From Burkholderia sp. WP9 (GTDB lineage: Bacteria > Pseudomonadota > Gammaproteobacteria > Burkholderiales > Burkholderiaceae), in the NCBI RefSeq assembly GCF_900104795.1, contig NZ_FNTG01000001.1, forward strand, positions 3,410,001-3,474,000: 64,000 bases of DNA, written 5' to 3'. Under the pieces are notes generated by a model, which searched no databases, was not told where the DNA came from, and was given only the letters and a program-made list of their open reading frames with translations. Positions within the stretch are counted from its first letter, which is position 1. Every line of letters starts with the position of its first letter. Made by a program: the position numbers and the translations under genes. Below, piece after piece: positions 46,184-54,815 of the stretch.

Positions 46184-46962
46184 GACCTCACCTCCTGCAA
46201 CGCCTGGCGAGTCGCGCGCAACATCCACATGACGTCCGCGGCCAGAGCGATAAAACGAAATCCGGCGTCGCGATGCTGTTTGGCGCTCGCGACATCCATG
46301 GCAAAAATACCGGCGGCAATGCCCGCCTTGTCCGCCGCGCTGACGATGCGCGCCATCGCGGCCTGCACGTCGGCATGCTTCGAATCGCCCAGATGACCGA
46401 GGCTCGCGGCAAGGTCGGCCGGCCCGACGAACAGGCAATCGACACCCGGCGTCGCCGCGATTTTTTCCACCTCCTGCAAGCCGCGCGCCGACTCGATCTG
46501 CACGATGGTCGCGATCTGCGCGTTGGCCGTCTGCACGTAGTCGCGCCGCATGCCGTAGGCCGCGGCCCGCACCACGCCGGCGACACCGCGCTCACCGTCG
46601 AGCGCTCCGGCGCTCGGATATTGCGTGAGACGCACGGCGCGCGCCGCCTCTTCCGCGGACTCGATATTCGGGAACATCAGCGTACGCGCGCCGGCATCCA
46701 GCACGCGCTTGACGAGCCACGCCTCGCTGGCGGGCACGCGCACCACCGGCTCGCTCGGCAGATGCGCGGCGGCGATCGCGCGCAATTGCGAGGCGACGTC
46801 GCCGCTATCGTTCGGCGCGTGCTCCATGTCGATCAGCAGCCAGTCGTAGCCGGCATGCGCGAGCGCTTCGGCCGCAGCGTCGCTGCCGAGCGAAAGCCAC
46901 AGACCGAACAGCGGCTCGGTTTCCTTCAGGCGTGACTTGAGGGGATTGGTCAGGCTGCTCAT
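46180..46962 (-). CDS. HpcH/HpaI family aldolase
   Basis: 260 residues from ATG 46962 (MSSLTNPLKSRLKETEPLFG). TIM-barrel class II aldolase motifs: LLIDMEHAPND (Asp/Glu metal region), RTLMFPNIESAEEA, IVQIESARGLQEVEKI and LFVGPADLAASLG. Family members cleave 4-hydroxy-2-oxo acids with Mg2+ or Mn2+. The substrate cannot be told. The start codon lies inside a 9-bp hairpin (46960-46985). It is the first gene of a two-gene leftward operon with the Sel1 gene. Confidence 0.9.
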   Translation of the reverse strand: MSSLTNPLKSRLKETEPLFGLWLSLGSDAAAEALAHAGYDWLLIDMEHAPNDSGDVASQLRAIAAAHLPSEPVVRVPASEAWLVKRVLDAGARTLMFPNIESAEEAARAVRLTQYPSAGALDGERGVAGVVRAAAYGMRRDYVQTANAQIATIVQIESARGLQEVEKIAATPGVDCLFVGPADLAASLGHLGDSKHADVQAAMARIVSAADKAGIAAGIFAMDVASAKQHRDAGFRFIALAADVMWMLRATRQALQEVRS

Positions 46963-46985
46963 CGCCGCGCTCCGTGGCGGCGATG
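46960..46985 (-). promoter_or_regulatory. Hairpin over the aldolase start codon
   Basis: On the minus strand CATCGCCGC and GCGGCGATG form a perfect 9-bp stem around CACGGAGC. The right arm ends with the ATG start codon, while the SD (GGAG) lies in the loop. This could limit initiation in a temperature-dependent way, but no test is available here. Confidence 0.5.
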
Positions 46986-47208
46986 AAATGCATCGCCTGA
47001 ACCGCAGTGCGCAATGCCGGCGTGATGGGCGGGGAAAAGACAAAGAGATTGGCTCTGGCCGAGGCGGCCTGGATGCCTGCTGCGACGCAATGCGGTGACC
47101 GGCATGTCTCGCTCCGTGTGGTTATCGGAGCGATCATACCGTGACAATAACGCGAGGGTTGGACGGTCCCCAAGGGGACGTCTCGCGAGCCGCGCGGCGG
47201 CGTTCGGT
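46963..47208. other. Intergenic region between aldolase and queD
   Basis: 246 bp without a supported gene, except for the hairpin at its left edge. The queD gene ends at 47209 and the aldolase starts at 46962, both leftward. No terminator with a T tract is seen. Confidence 0.4.
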
Positions 47209-47655
47209 TTAGTCGCGGACCACGTCGGCCCAGCAATTCGGCGTCTCGTACAGACGCAGCTTGTGCAAACGCAGATTCACGCCGTAGTGCGCGTCGTAGA
47301 CGTTCGCGAGAATCTCGAACGCCACGGCGGCAAGGTTTTCGACCGTGGGAATGCGATCGAGCACGACCGTCTTGTGGCCAGCCATCGTTTCCAGGAAACC
47401 ACGCACCTGCGCGTCGCCTTCATAGACGAGAAACGCGTGGTCCCACTTGTCGACCAGATGCTCGACGGCGAGCGACTTCACGTCGGCGAAGTCCATCACC
47501 ATGCCGCGATCGGGCGCGCCTTCGGTGTCGACCAGATCGCCTTGCAGCGTGATTTCGAGCACGTAGCGATGACCGTGCAGATTACGGCACTGGCTGCGGT
47601 GATCAGGAATGCGGTGACCCGCGTCGAATTCGAGTTTTCGTGTAATCGTCAGCAC
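47209..47655 (-). CDS. queD: 6-carboxy-tetrahydropterin synthase QueD
   Basis: 148 residues from GTG 47655 (the first codon in frame that gives the family start MLTITRKLEFDAGHR). Zinc ligands are His in FDAGHRIPD and HGH in NLHGHRY; the catalytic Cys is in CRNLHGH. It converts dihydroneopterin triphosphate to 6-carboxy-tetrahydropterin, the first committed step to preQ0. It is 6 bp downstream of queE. A T-fold enzyme of normal length. Confidence 0.95.
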   Translation of the reverse strand: MLTITRKLEFDAGHRIPDHRSQCRNLHGHRYVLEITLQGDLVDTEGAPDRGMVMDFADVKSLAVEHLVDKWDHAFLVYEGDAQVRGFLETMAGHKTVVLDRIPTVENLAAVAFEILANVYDAHYGVNLRLHKLRLYETPNCWADVVRD

Positions 47656-47661
47656 GGCAAA

Positions 47662-48294
47662 TCAGGGAATGTTCAGATACTTGTGGGTCTGCATCGACAG
47701 GCGCCATTGCGGATGGCGTTTGCACCAGTCGATCGCGAGCTTGGTGTTGATGTCGCGCGACGGACCGTCCATGGGCTGGACGAGGAAATACTCGAAGTCG
47801 AGCTTCGCATACTCGGACAAGCGCTGGTTGTCCTGCGGGATCACGACCTTCAGTTCGTTGCCTTTCGTCACGACGAGCGGCGCGTCGGCCTTCGGGCTCA
47901 CGCAGATCCAGTCGATCGTCTCGAGCACCGGCAGCGAGCCGTTGGTTTCGATCGCGATTTCAAAGCCAGCGGCATGCAGCGCGTCGACCAGCGGCTGATC
48001 GATCTGCAGCATCGGTTCGCCGCCCGTGCACACGACGAAACGCTCGCCCTCGCCTTGCGGCCATTGCGACGCGATCATCTGTACCAGATCTTCCGCCGTG
48101 CGGTACTTGCCGCCGTTCTCACCGTCCGTGCCGACGAAATCGGTATCGCAGAATTGGCACACCGCTTCGGCACGATCTTCTTCGCGGCCCGACCACAGGT
48201 TGCAGCCGGCAAACCGGCAGAAGACAGCCGGACGCCCGGCATTCGCGCCCTCGCCCTGCAACGTGTAGAAGATTTCCTTGACCGCGTAAGTCAT
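47662..48294 (-). CDS. queE: 7-carboxy-7-deazaguanine synthase QueE
   Basis: 210 residues, radical-SAM. Its cluster motif is CRFAGCNLWSG...VCQFCDTDF, a CX3C-like start with a long insertion, as in the QueE type with CX14CX2C. GGEPMLQ is the SAM-binding stretch. It makes the 7-carboxy-7-deazaguanine core from 6-carboxy-tetrahydropterin. Middle gene of queC-queE-queD; 63 bp after queC, 6 bp before queD. Confidence 0.94.
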   Translation of the reverse strand: MTYAVKEIFYTLQGEGANAGRPAVFCRFAGCNLWSGREEDRAEAVCQFCDTDFVGTDGENGGKYRTAEDLVQMIASQWPQGEGERFVVCTGGEPMLQIDQPLVDALHAAGFEIAIETNGSLPVLETIDWICVSPKADAPLVVTKGNELKVVIPQDNQRLSEYAKLDFEYFLVQPMDGPSRDINTKLAIDWCKRHPQWRLSMQTHKYLNIP

Positions 48295-48357
48295 GCTGCT
48301 GTGTGCCCTATGTTCCTGAAAATGATTGCCTGAGGTGCGCTGTCCTGCCGAGCGTTA

Positions 48358-49092
48358 TCAGACCGGCGCCTCGGTGACCTTCTCACCCGCCAGATAGGCT
48401 TCGTAGCCACGCTTGCGCAAGCGGCACGCCGGGCATTCGCCACAACCGAAGCCCCACGCATGCAATTCGGCGCGTTCGCCGACATAGCACGTATGCGTCT
48501 CGACGCGCACCAGCTCGACCAGTTCGTCGCCGCCGAGTTCGTGCGCGAGGCGCCACGTGTCGGCCTTGTCGAGCCACATCAACGGTGTTTCGAGCAGCGT
48601 GCGCGTGTCCATGCCGAGGTTCAGCGCGACCTGCAACGCCTTCATCGTGTCGTCGCGGCAATCGGGATAGCCTGAGAAATCCGTCTCGCACATGCCGCCC
48701 ACCAGCACCTGCAGGCCACGCCGATACGCAATTGCCGCAGCGATGGTCATGAACATCAGATTGCGGCCCGGCACGAACGTGTTCGGCAAACCGTTCGCCG
48801 TGGCTTCGATCTCAATCTCGCGCGTCATGGCGGTGTCACTGATCGCGCCGAGCACCGACAGGTCGATCATATGATCGTCGCCGAGGCGCTCGGCCCACTG
48901 CGGAAATGCACGCGCGACAGCGTTGCGAAACCCCTCGCGGCATTCCAGTTCGACGCGGTGCCGCTGACCGTAATCGAAGCCCAGTGTCTCGACCGTTTCA
49001 TAACGTTCGAGCGCCCAGGCGAGGCACGTGGCGGAATCCTGGCCGCCGGAAAACAGCACCAGAGCGCTACGTTTAGCGTCGTTGCGGATCAC
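48358..49092 (-). CDS. queC: 7-cyano-7-deazaguanine synthase QueC
   Basis: 244 residues from GTG 49092 ([17 protein letters not shown]); CGGAG is 8 nt upstream and a longer start at 49176 would add 28 Arg-rich residues. The P-loop is [11 protein letters not shown] and the zinc motif is [14 protein letters not shown] near the C-terminus. It makes preQ0 from carboxydeazaguanine with ATP and ammonia. First gene of the que operon. The three genes supply the queuosine precursor used on Asn, Asp, His and Tyr tRNAs. Confidence 0.95.
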   Translation of the reverse strand: MIRNDAKRSALVLFSGGQDSATCLAWALERYETVETLGFDYGQRHRVELECREGFRNAVARAFPQWAERLGDDHMIDLSVLGAISDTAMTREIEIEATANGLPNTFVPGRNLMFMTIAAAIAYRRGLQVLVGGMCETDFSGYPDCRDDTMKALQVALNLGMDTRTLLETPLMWLDKADTWRLAHELGGDELVELVRVETHTCYVGERAELHAWGFGCGECPACRLRKRGYEAYLAGEKVTEAPV

Positions 49093-49449
49093 CGTGAAAC
49101 TCCGTGAATGAAGAGTGCCACGTCGCGCTGCGCGAGGTGCGCCATGCAAGCAACGCGGCGCGACGCGTGCCGGCACTGCTGCCGGCCCAAAGCAGTATAG
49201 GCCGCGCCTTCCGCATGCAGAGTCGCTGGGCGCTTATACCGTTAATCGTCGGGCGAAGGGTTCGGTGCAGGTGGCGGCGTTGCCGCACAGCACGCAGGCG
49301 CTGCACTCACTGTGCAAGTCCTTGAACTGGCGCGATTTTATCATGCAGCGCCGAACACCGCCGAGTGCGTGCTGCCACGCGGCGCGCGCAAGCCGAAGCA
49401 GCGGACACGCGTGATGTCCTTCAAGCCCGTCACACATTAGGGGCGCAAA
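49093..49449. other. Upstream region of queC
   Basis: Over 300 bp with no supported gene. I looked for a preQ1 or preQ0-type riboswitch with a short hairpin and A-rich tail and did not see one. Weak open frames here lack the GC3 bias. Confidence 0.4.
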
Positions 49450-49487
49450 AAGGAAAAGCCCCAGGAATCTTGCGATTTCCTGGGGCT
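49450..49487 (-). terminator. Terminator of the tRNA-Phe gene
   Basis: AGCCCCAGGAA and TTCCTGGGGCT form an 11-bp stem, followed on the minus strand by TTTTCCTTTTT. It lies 7 bp after the CCA end of the tRNA on the minus strand. Confidence 0.9.
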
Positions 49488-49493
49488 GAATCC

Positions 49494-49569
49494 TGGTGGC
49501 CTGGGACGGAATCGAACCATCGACACGCGGATTTTCAATCCGCTGCTCTACCAACTGAGCTACCGGGCC
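49494..49569 (-). tRNA. tRNA-Phe (GAA)
   Basis: 76 nt with encoded CCA. The anticodon loop TTGAAAA gives GAA. The stem G-C-G-G-A pairs with T-C-C-G-C, and the D arm AGCTCAGTTGGTAGAGC and T arm GTTCGATTC are standard. In the acceptor stem position 5 is C and position 68 is A, a predicted mismatch, because the 5' strand is GGCCCGG and the 3' strand CCAGGCC. All other pairs fit. The gene stands alone, followed by a strong terminator. Confidence 0.97.
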
Positions 49570-49685
49570 AACGAAGAACGAAATGATATCAAAGGGTCAA
49601 CAGCAGGGCAAGCCCCTTCTCGAAAAAATCTGTGAAAGTGGGATCTGCGCGCAGAGCACGGGCTCACTTGCGCTCGTCACCAAGC

Positions 49686-50375
49686 TCACTCCCCCTTGTT
49701 TTTACCGAGATCGACACCGAGTTGCTTGAGCTTGCGATACAGGTGCGTGCGCTCCAAGCCGGTCTTCTCCGCCACGCGCGTCATGCTGCCGTTCTCACGC
49801 GCGAGGTGATATTCGAAGTACGCGCGCTCGAAGGCGTCGCGTGCGTCGCGCAGCGGAATATCGAACGAAATCGAGGCCGTTTGCGCCGCCAGCGCGCCGC
49901 TGCCGAGGCCGTCGGTGGAAAGCATCGGCAGTGACGCCGCCGAAGCCACTGCCGAAGCACTCACCGGCAACACCGGCTTGGCCGCCGCGCCGCCCGGCGC
50001 ACTCGCCGCGTTACCACGCGCGAGGCCCTGCTCGACAGCCTTCAGCAGCTTTTGCAAAGCAATCGGCTTCTCGAGGAAATTGAGTGCACCGATCTTGGTT
50101 GCCTCAACGGCCGTATCGATCGTGGCGTGGCCGGACATCATGATCACCGGCATGGTCAGTTGTCCTTGCGCAGCCCATTCCTTGAGCAAGGTCACGCCGT
50201 CGGTGTCGGGCATCCAGATGTCGAGCAGCACCAGGTCGGGTGCCTGGCGCAAACGGAATTCGCGCGCTTCCTGCGCGTTTTCCGCGGCCTCCACGACATG
50301 CCCTTCGTCGCTCAGGATCTCCGAGAGCAATTCCCGGATGCCCATTTCATCATCTACCACCAGGATGGTTGCCAT
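49686..50375 (-). CDS. NtrX-like response regulator without AAA+ domain
   Basis: 229 residues: receiver domain with D52 (LLDIWMPDTDG), Thr/Lys in IMMSGHA and EKPIALQK, then an Ala-rich linker, then a Fis-type HTH (EKTGLERTHLYRKLKQLGVD). The sigma-54 AAA+ module of standard NtrX (about 240 residues) is absent, so it cannot activate sigma-54 promoters in the usual way. It starts immediately after the kinase gene's stop on the same strand. In beta-proteobacteria this short form beside an NtrY-like kinase is common. Confidence 0.9.
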   Translation of the reverse strand: MATILVVDDEMGIRELLSEILSDEGHVVEAAENAQEAREFRLRQAPDLVLLDIWMPDTDGVTLLKEWAAQGQLTMPVIMMSGHATIDTAVEATKIGALNFLEKPIALQKLLKAVEQGLARGNAASAPGGAAAKPVLPVSASAVASAASLPMLSTDGLGSGALAAQTASISFDIPLRDARDAFERAYFEYHLARENGSMTRVAEKTGLERTHLYRKLKQLGVDLGKNKGE

Positions 50376-52790
50376 TTACGCTGCCCTTGTCTGCACTGTT
50401 GCTTTTGTCTTTCCATGCGACGCACTGCCGTGCGCCGGACGCGGCCCTGTTCCAGGTGTCGCGGCATCGTCTGCCAGTTGAAGGAAGAGGATCGAAATCT
50501 GCGCGCCCTCGATCACGTCGCCCGCTTTCATACGATTGCGGATGTCGATGCGCGCGCCGTGTTCGTCGACGATCTTCTTGACCATCGCAAGACCCAGGCC
50601 CGTACCTTTGGCCTTGGTCGTCACGTAAGGTTCGAATGCACGTGTGAGGATACGCGCGGGGAAGCCCGGTCCGTTGTCCGTCACGGTCAGACGCACCGCG
50701 ACGTGGACTTTGCCTTCCGCGTCGGGGTCTCCGTATTCTACTGTCCTCGTCTCGAGCAATACACGCGGATGCTCGAGGTCCGCCACCGCATCCTGCGCGT
50801 TTTGCAGCAGGTTGTGAATCACCTGACGCAATTGCGTCGCGTCGCCACGAATCGCCGGCAGGGTGGCAAGCTCGACCTGGATCGCACCTTTGCCCTCTTC
50901 GATACCGTACAGCGTGAGCACTTCGCTGACCAGATCATTCAGTTGCAAATGCGCGAGCACCGCCGGCGGCGTGCGCGCGTAGTCGCGGAAATTGTCGACC
51001 ATCTGCTTCATGGCGGCGACCTGGTTGACGATCGTGGTCGCGCCGCGCTTCAGCACATCCGCGTCGGATGGCGACAGCTTGTCGGCGAGCTTCATCTGCA
51101 AACGCTCGGCGGAAAGCTGGATCGGCGTGAGCGGATTCTTGATCTCGTGCGCGAGCCGCCGCGCGACCTCGCCCCATGCGATCGAACGCTGCGCGGAGAT
51201 CACGTCCGAGATATCGTCGAATACGACGACATAGCCGGAGGTCTGCATGTCTTCCGCGTCGCGGTCCGTCGCCGAGACGAGCCGCGCGCCGCGCACGAGC
51301 AAGGTAAGCGGCTCGGTTTCGCCGGGCACCTGCACCGAAAACTGCTGCTGCCAGTGGCCGCGATCGTCGTGACCGTCGCCGCTCGCCGCTTCGCGATCGG
51401 CAAACGCCTTGCGGACCATGCCGCCGAATTCGCTCAGCACGCCGATCTGATCCAGCGCCGAACCCATCAATGCCTGGAACGGTTGACGGAAAATCCGCTC
51501 GGCGCCGCGATTCGCGGTGGTCAGTCTGAACTGACGGTCGAACACGAACACGCCCGCGGTCAGGTTAGCGAGAATGCTTTCCAGATACGCCTTCGAATGT
51601 TCGAGCGCAATGCGGTTGTTCTCGACCGCCGCGCGCGCTTCGGACAACTGCCGCGTCATGGCGTTGAACGACTGCGTGAGAAAGCCCAGTTCGTCGCGCG
51701 ATTTGATTTCCCGCTTAGGCGTGTAATCGCCTTCCGTGATTTCCTTGGTGCCCTGCGCCAGCAGGAAGAGCGGCCGCGCAAGCTGATTGCCGAGTGCGAG
51801 CGCGAGCATCATCGCGATGAAGGTGGCGAGAAAGAGCGCGAGCGTGAGCGTGCCGATATACATCTTGCGCAGACCCGTGCGCCCAAGCGCCTTCTCCTGA
51901 TACTCGCGATAGGCGCGCTGCACCGCGTCGGCGTTGCGCGCGAGCGTGGGCGACACCGGCTGCGTGAGTTGCAGGAAGCGTTCGGTGGGTTGCAGCAACG
52001 AGGCGTTCGAGTCGGGAATGCGCTGCACCACGCGCAGCCGTAGCACGCCTTTGCTGCCATGCGCATGAGGATCGCCGTCCACTTCGCCTTCGATCGCCGC
52101 GTAGCCGCGGCCGCGCGCCTGATCGATCATCAGCGGCGTGGGCAGATCGTTCGGCACGAGCGTCGCGTAGTTGCCGGATGCCTGCGCGACCACGTGCATA
52201 TCGGGCGTCGCACCGGACATGCTGCGCGTGGGTTCGACGATCGTCGCATCCTGCACGCCGAACTGATCGCGCAGACGCAGCAGCGTGAGCGTGGTGCCGG
52301 CGGCGTCCGCGCTCGCCAACTGTTCCGACATCAACCGGCCCTTGGTCTGCAGATCGGACAGCGACGCGTCGAGCATGCCGCGCCCGAGATTCAGGCCGGA
52401 CGTGAGCGCGGTTTCGACGTTCACATCGAACCACGACTCGATACTGCGCGACACGAACTGATACGACACGACGTAGATGATCCCGCCCGGCACCACGCCG
52501 ACCAGCGCCATGAAGAACGCCAGTTTCGCCAATAGCCTTGTGCCGAACTTACCCTTTCGCAGCCGCGCGATGATGATGATGACGAGCGTCGCGACCACCA
52601 GCAAAAAGATCATCGCGACCGCGAGGTTGGCGGCGTAGAGCCACTGGTAATAGCGGTCGAAGAATTCGGTGTTCGCGCTGGCGGCCGCCAGCAGCACGAG
52701 CAGCAACACGGCCGTGACCGCGACCGTCGACACCAGCACGCGCACGACGATGCTGCTGACACTGGTGGCGGAGCGCACTTTATTTAGCAC
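50376..52790 (-). CDS. NtrY-like sensor histidine kinase
   Basis: 804 residues. Three or four membrane helices at the N-terminus (for example AVAMIFLLVVATLVIIII) surround a periplasmic sensing region; HAMP (LALGNQLARPLFLLAQG), PAS (ANLTAGVFVFDRQFRLTTAN), then HisKA with RLAHEIKNPLTPIQ and HATPase with NLLQNAQDAV and DNGPGFPARI. The layout matches NtrY, which senses nitrogen- or redox-related signals; the true signal is unknown. Its stop at 50376 abuts the regulator start at 50375. It overlaps the DUF4390 gene by 11 bp. Confidence 0.92.
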   Translation of the reverse strand: MLNKVRSATSVSSIVVRVLVSTVAVTAVLLLVLLAAASANTEFFDRYYQWLYAANLAVAMIFLLVVATLVIIIIARLRKGKFGTRLLAKLAFFMALVGVVPGGIIYVVSYQFVSRSIESWFDVNVETALTSGLNLGRGMLDASLSDLQTKGRLMSEQLASADAAGTTLTLLRLRDQFGVQDATIVEPTRSMSGATPDMHVVAQASGNYATLVPNDLPTPLMIDQARGRGYAAIEGEVDGDPHAHGSKGVLRLRVVQRIPDSNASLLQPTERFLQLTQPVSPTLARNADAVQRAYREYQEKALGRTGLRKMYIGTLTLALFLATFIAMMLALALGNQLARPLFLLAQGTKEITEGDYTPKREIKSRDELGFLTQSFNAMTRQLSEARAAVENNRIALEHSKAYLESILANLTAGVFVFDRQFRLTTANRGAERIFRQPFQALMGSALDQIGVLSEFGGMVRKAFADREAASGDGHDDRGHWQQQFSVQVPGETEPLTLLVRGARLVSATDRDAEDMQTSGYVVVFDDISDVISAQRSIAWGEVARRLAHEIKNPLTPIQLSAERLQMKLADKLSPSDADVLKRGATTIVNQVAAMKQMVDNFRDYARTPPAVLAHLQLNDLVSEVLTLYGIEEGKGAIQVELATLPAIRGDATQLRQVIHNLLQNAQDAVADLEHPRVLLETRTVEYGDPDAEGKVHVAVRLTVTDNGPGFPARILTRAFEPYVTTKAKGTGLGLAMVKKIVDEHGARIDIRNRMKAGDVIEGAQISILFLQLADDAATPGTGPRPAHGSASHGKTKATVQTRAA

Positions 52791-53379
52791 GTTCGGTCAC
52801 CGTGAAGGTAAAACGCTTCCATTCGGACGCGAGGTTCCAGTCGCGATTGTTCACCGCGTCGATCTGGAACGGCTTGGGCATCAGCGCGATGTCGAGTTGC
52901 ATGCGCACCGATGCGTTATACGTCTCGCCGGCGCGCACTTCATTGCGCTCGATGACGTGCCACGAGGTGACGTGCTTGATGACCGCGAGCGCATCCTTGA
53001 GCGTGGTGAAGCCGAGCTGCAAACCGCCGGAGGAGACGCTCGACACGCGATATTCGCGCGTGAGCGGCTGGAACGACAGGCGAATGCTTTGCGACACGCT
53101 GACCGGCTGCTCGTCGAACCAGTACCAGCGCGGCCGGCTCAATTCGAAGTCGGTCGTGAAATAGAGCGGGATGCCTTTATTGACCGCGTCTTCGAGATTG
53201 CTGTTCAGGTCGAAGTCGAAACGGGCGTCGAGGTTCCAGCCGGTGTTGTCGGCTTGCAGCGACGCACGCTGCACCGCGATCGAGTCAGCGTGCGCCGCGC
53301 CCGGCGCCGCGAGCCATAAGGCCAGCGCGATCCAGAGCACGGCTGCGAGCCGAAGCGGGAAGAAGCGTTTGATGGTCAC
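52780..53379 (-). CDS. DUF4390 domain protein (exported)
   Basis: 199 residues from ATG 53379. A signal peptide (MTIKRFFPLRLAAVLWIALA, cleavage near residue 31) is followed by a beta-rich domain with PRWYWFDEQPVSVSQSIRLS, as in DUF4390. The function is unknown; the gene occurs between rsmB and an NtrY-like kinase in many beta-proteobacteria, as it does here (4-bp overlap with rsmB and 11-bp overlap with the kinase gene). Confidence 0.9.
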   Translation of the reverse strand: MTIKRFFPLRLAAVLWIALALWLAAPGAAHADSIAVQRASLQADNTGWNLDARFDFDLNSNLEDAVNKGIPLYFTTDFELSRPRWYWFDEQPVSVSQSIRLSFQPLTREYRVSSVSSGGLQLGFTTLKDALAVIKHVTSWHVIERNEVRAGETYNASVRMQLDIALMPKPFQIDAVNNRDWNLASEWKRFTFTVTERAK

Positions 53380-54815
53380 CGTTTCTGGAAGCGCGCGTAG
53401 AAAAATCCGTCGTGGTCTGAGTTCGCGCCGGCGCTGTCTTCAGCGGGTTGTCCGGCATGGGAACCGGCCGATGTGTCGGCGGGCGCGCGAGCGACTGAAG
53501 GCAACAGTTGCCCCGGCGCGTCCAATCGTACCGCATCCTGATACTTGTTTCCAAACCACTGCGCCTGCAACTCGCCTTCTTCCGGAAAGATCGAACACGT
53601 AACGTAGAGCAACTCGCCGCCTGGTTTCACGAGCGGCCAAAGGGCATCGAGAATGCGGCGTTGCTCGGCGACGAGCGCAGGAATGTCGGACGCGCGGCGC
53701 AGCCAGCGAATGTCCGGATGACGCCGCACGATACCCGACGCCGAGCACGGCACGTCCGCGAGAATGCGGTCGAACGGCTGGTCGATATCGTCGTGCCACT
53801 TGGCGGGCGCGCCGGCGTCGCCGATCCGCACTTCCGCTTCGAGCTTCAGACGCTGCAGGTTTTCGCCGATGCGGCGCGCGCGCGACGCGTCGCTTTCGAG
53901 CGCGACGAGCTGAAGATTGGCGAGTTCGAGCAGATGTCCGGTCTTGCCGCCGGGAGCCGCGCAGGCGTCGAGCACGCGCATGCCGTCACGCACGCCGAGC
54001 AGTTGCGCGGCGAGTTGCGCGCCGGCATCCTGCACCGAGACCACACCGTCGTTAAACCCGGGAATGCGGTCGACCGGCATCGCCGTGGCGAGTTTGACCG
54101 CATAGTCTCCAGCCTTGCTCGCGACAATGTGATGGTTTTGCAGCACTTGCAGGTAGGCGTCGACCGTTGAACGACGCGCGTTCACGCGCAGCGTCAGCGG
54201 GCCTTGCGTGTTGCCGGCGGCCAGCACCGACTGCCATGCGTCGGGCCATGCGCGCTTCACCGCATCGATCCACCAGGCCGGGTAGTTCCAGCGCGCCACT
54301 TCATCGGCTTGCGCGGCGCTCAACAGCGCTTCGCGCTCGCGCAGAAAATTACGCAGTACGGCGTTGACAAGCCCCTTGGCAAAGGCGAACTCACGACGCG
54401 CGCCGATCGCGCTCACCGCCTGATCGACCACCGTGAACGGCGTATAGGCAGCGCTCGCTTCGTCGTCGACGAGCAAGGCCAGCGCGCACTCGAGCACATG
54501 GCCGACGTGCGGCGGCGGCGCCTTTTTCACCAGCTTCGCGATCAGCCACTCGACGGTCGCGAGACGCCGCATGGTGCGGTACGCGATGTCCTGCACCGCT
54601 CCGCGCGCGGCGGCGGTGCTGCCCTCAGGCGCGGACACGAAGACCGACTGCAGCGCGGCCGGCAACGCTGAGCCGAGACGCACGGCGCCGACGGCCTGGC
54701 CCGCGCAGTCGAGCGCGAAACCGAGCGATTCGGGCGCGAGATGCAGCATCGACAATCGGGATTCGCGCGGACGCGCCGGTGAGGAAGCAGTACGCGAAGA
54801 AGGCTTTGTGGTCAT
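53376..54815 (-). CDS. rsmB: 16S rRNA (cytosine967-C5)-methyltransferase RsmB
   Basis: 479 residues from ATG 54815 (MTTKPSSRTASSPARP). The frame stays open for 450 nt further upstream through the pentamer repeat, but that part is low-complexity and the family start fits here. NusB-like N-terminal domain (about 60-165), SAM motif VLDACAAPGGKT (281-292), and the two catalytic cysteines C357 (LADVPCSASG) and C407 (YVTCSIFPEE). RsmB methylates C967 of 16S rRNA. First gene of the rsmB-DUF4390-ntrY-ntrX operon. Confidence 0.95.
   Translation of the reverse strand: MTTKPSSRTASSPARPRESRLSMLHLAPESLGFALDCAGQAVGAVRLGSALPAALQSVFVSAPEGSTAAARGAVQDIAYRTMRRLATVEWLIAKLVKKAPPPHVGHVLECALALLVDDEASAAYTPFTVVDQAVSAIGARREFAFAKGLVNAVLRNFLREREALLSAAQADEVARWNYPAWWIDAVKRAWPDAWQSVLAAGNTQGPLTLRVNARRSTVDAYLQVLQNHHIVASKAGDYAVKLATAMPVDRIPGFNDGVVSVQDAGAQLAAQLLGVRDGMRVLDACAAPGGKTGHLLELANLQLVALESDASRARRIGENLQRLKLEAEVRIGDAGAPAKWHDDIDQPFDRILADVPCSASGIVRRHPDIRWLRRASDIPALVAEQRRILDALWPLVKPGGELLYVTCSIFPEEGELQAQWFGNKYQDAVRLDAPGQLLPSVARAPADTSAGSHAGQPAEDSAGANSDHDGFFYARFQKR

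Noticed and set aside
49093..49449. preQ1/preQ0 riboswitch upstream of queC
   Set aside because: No short hairpin with a matching A-rich 3' side was seen; the operon may be constitutive.
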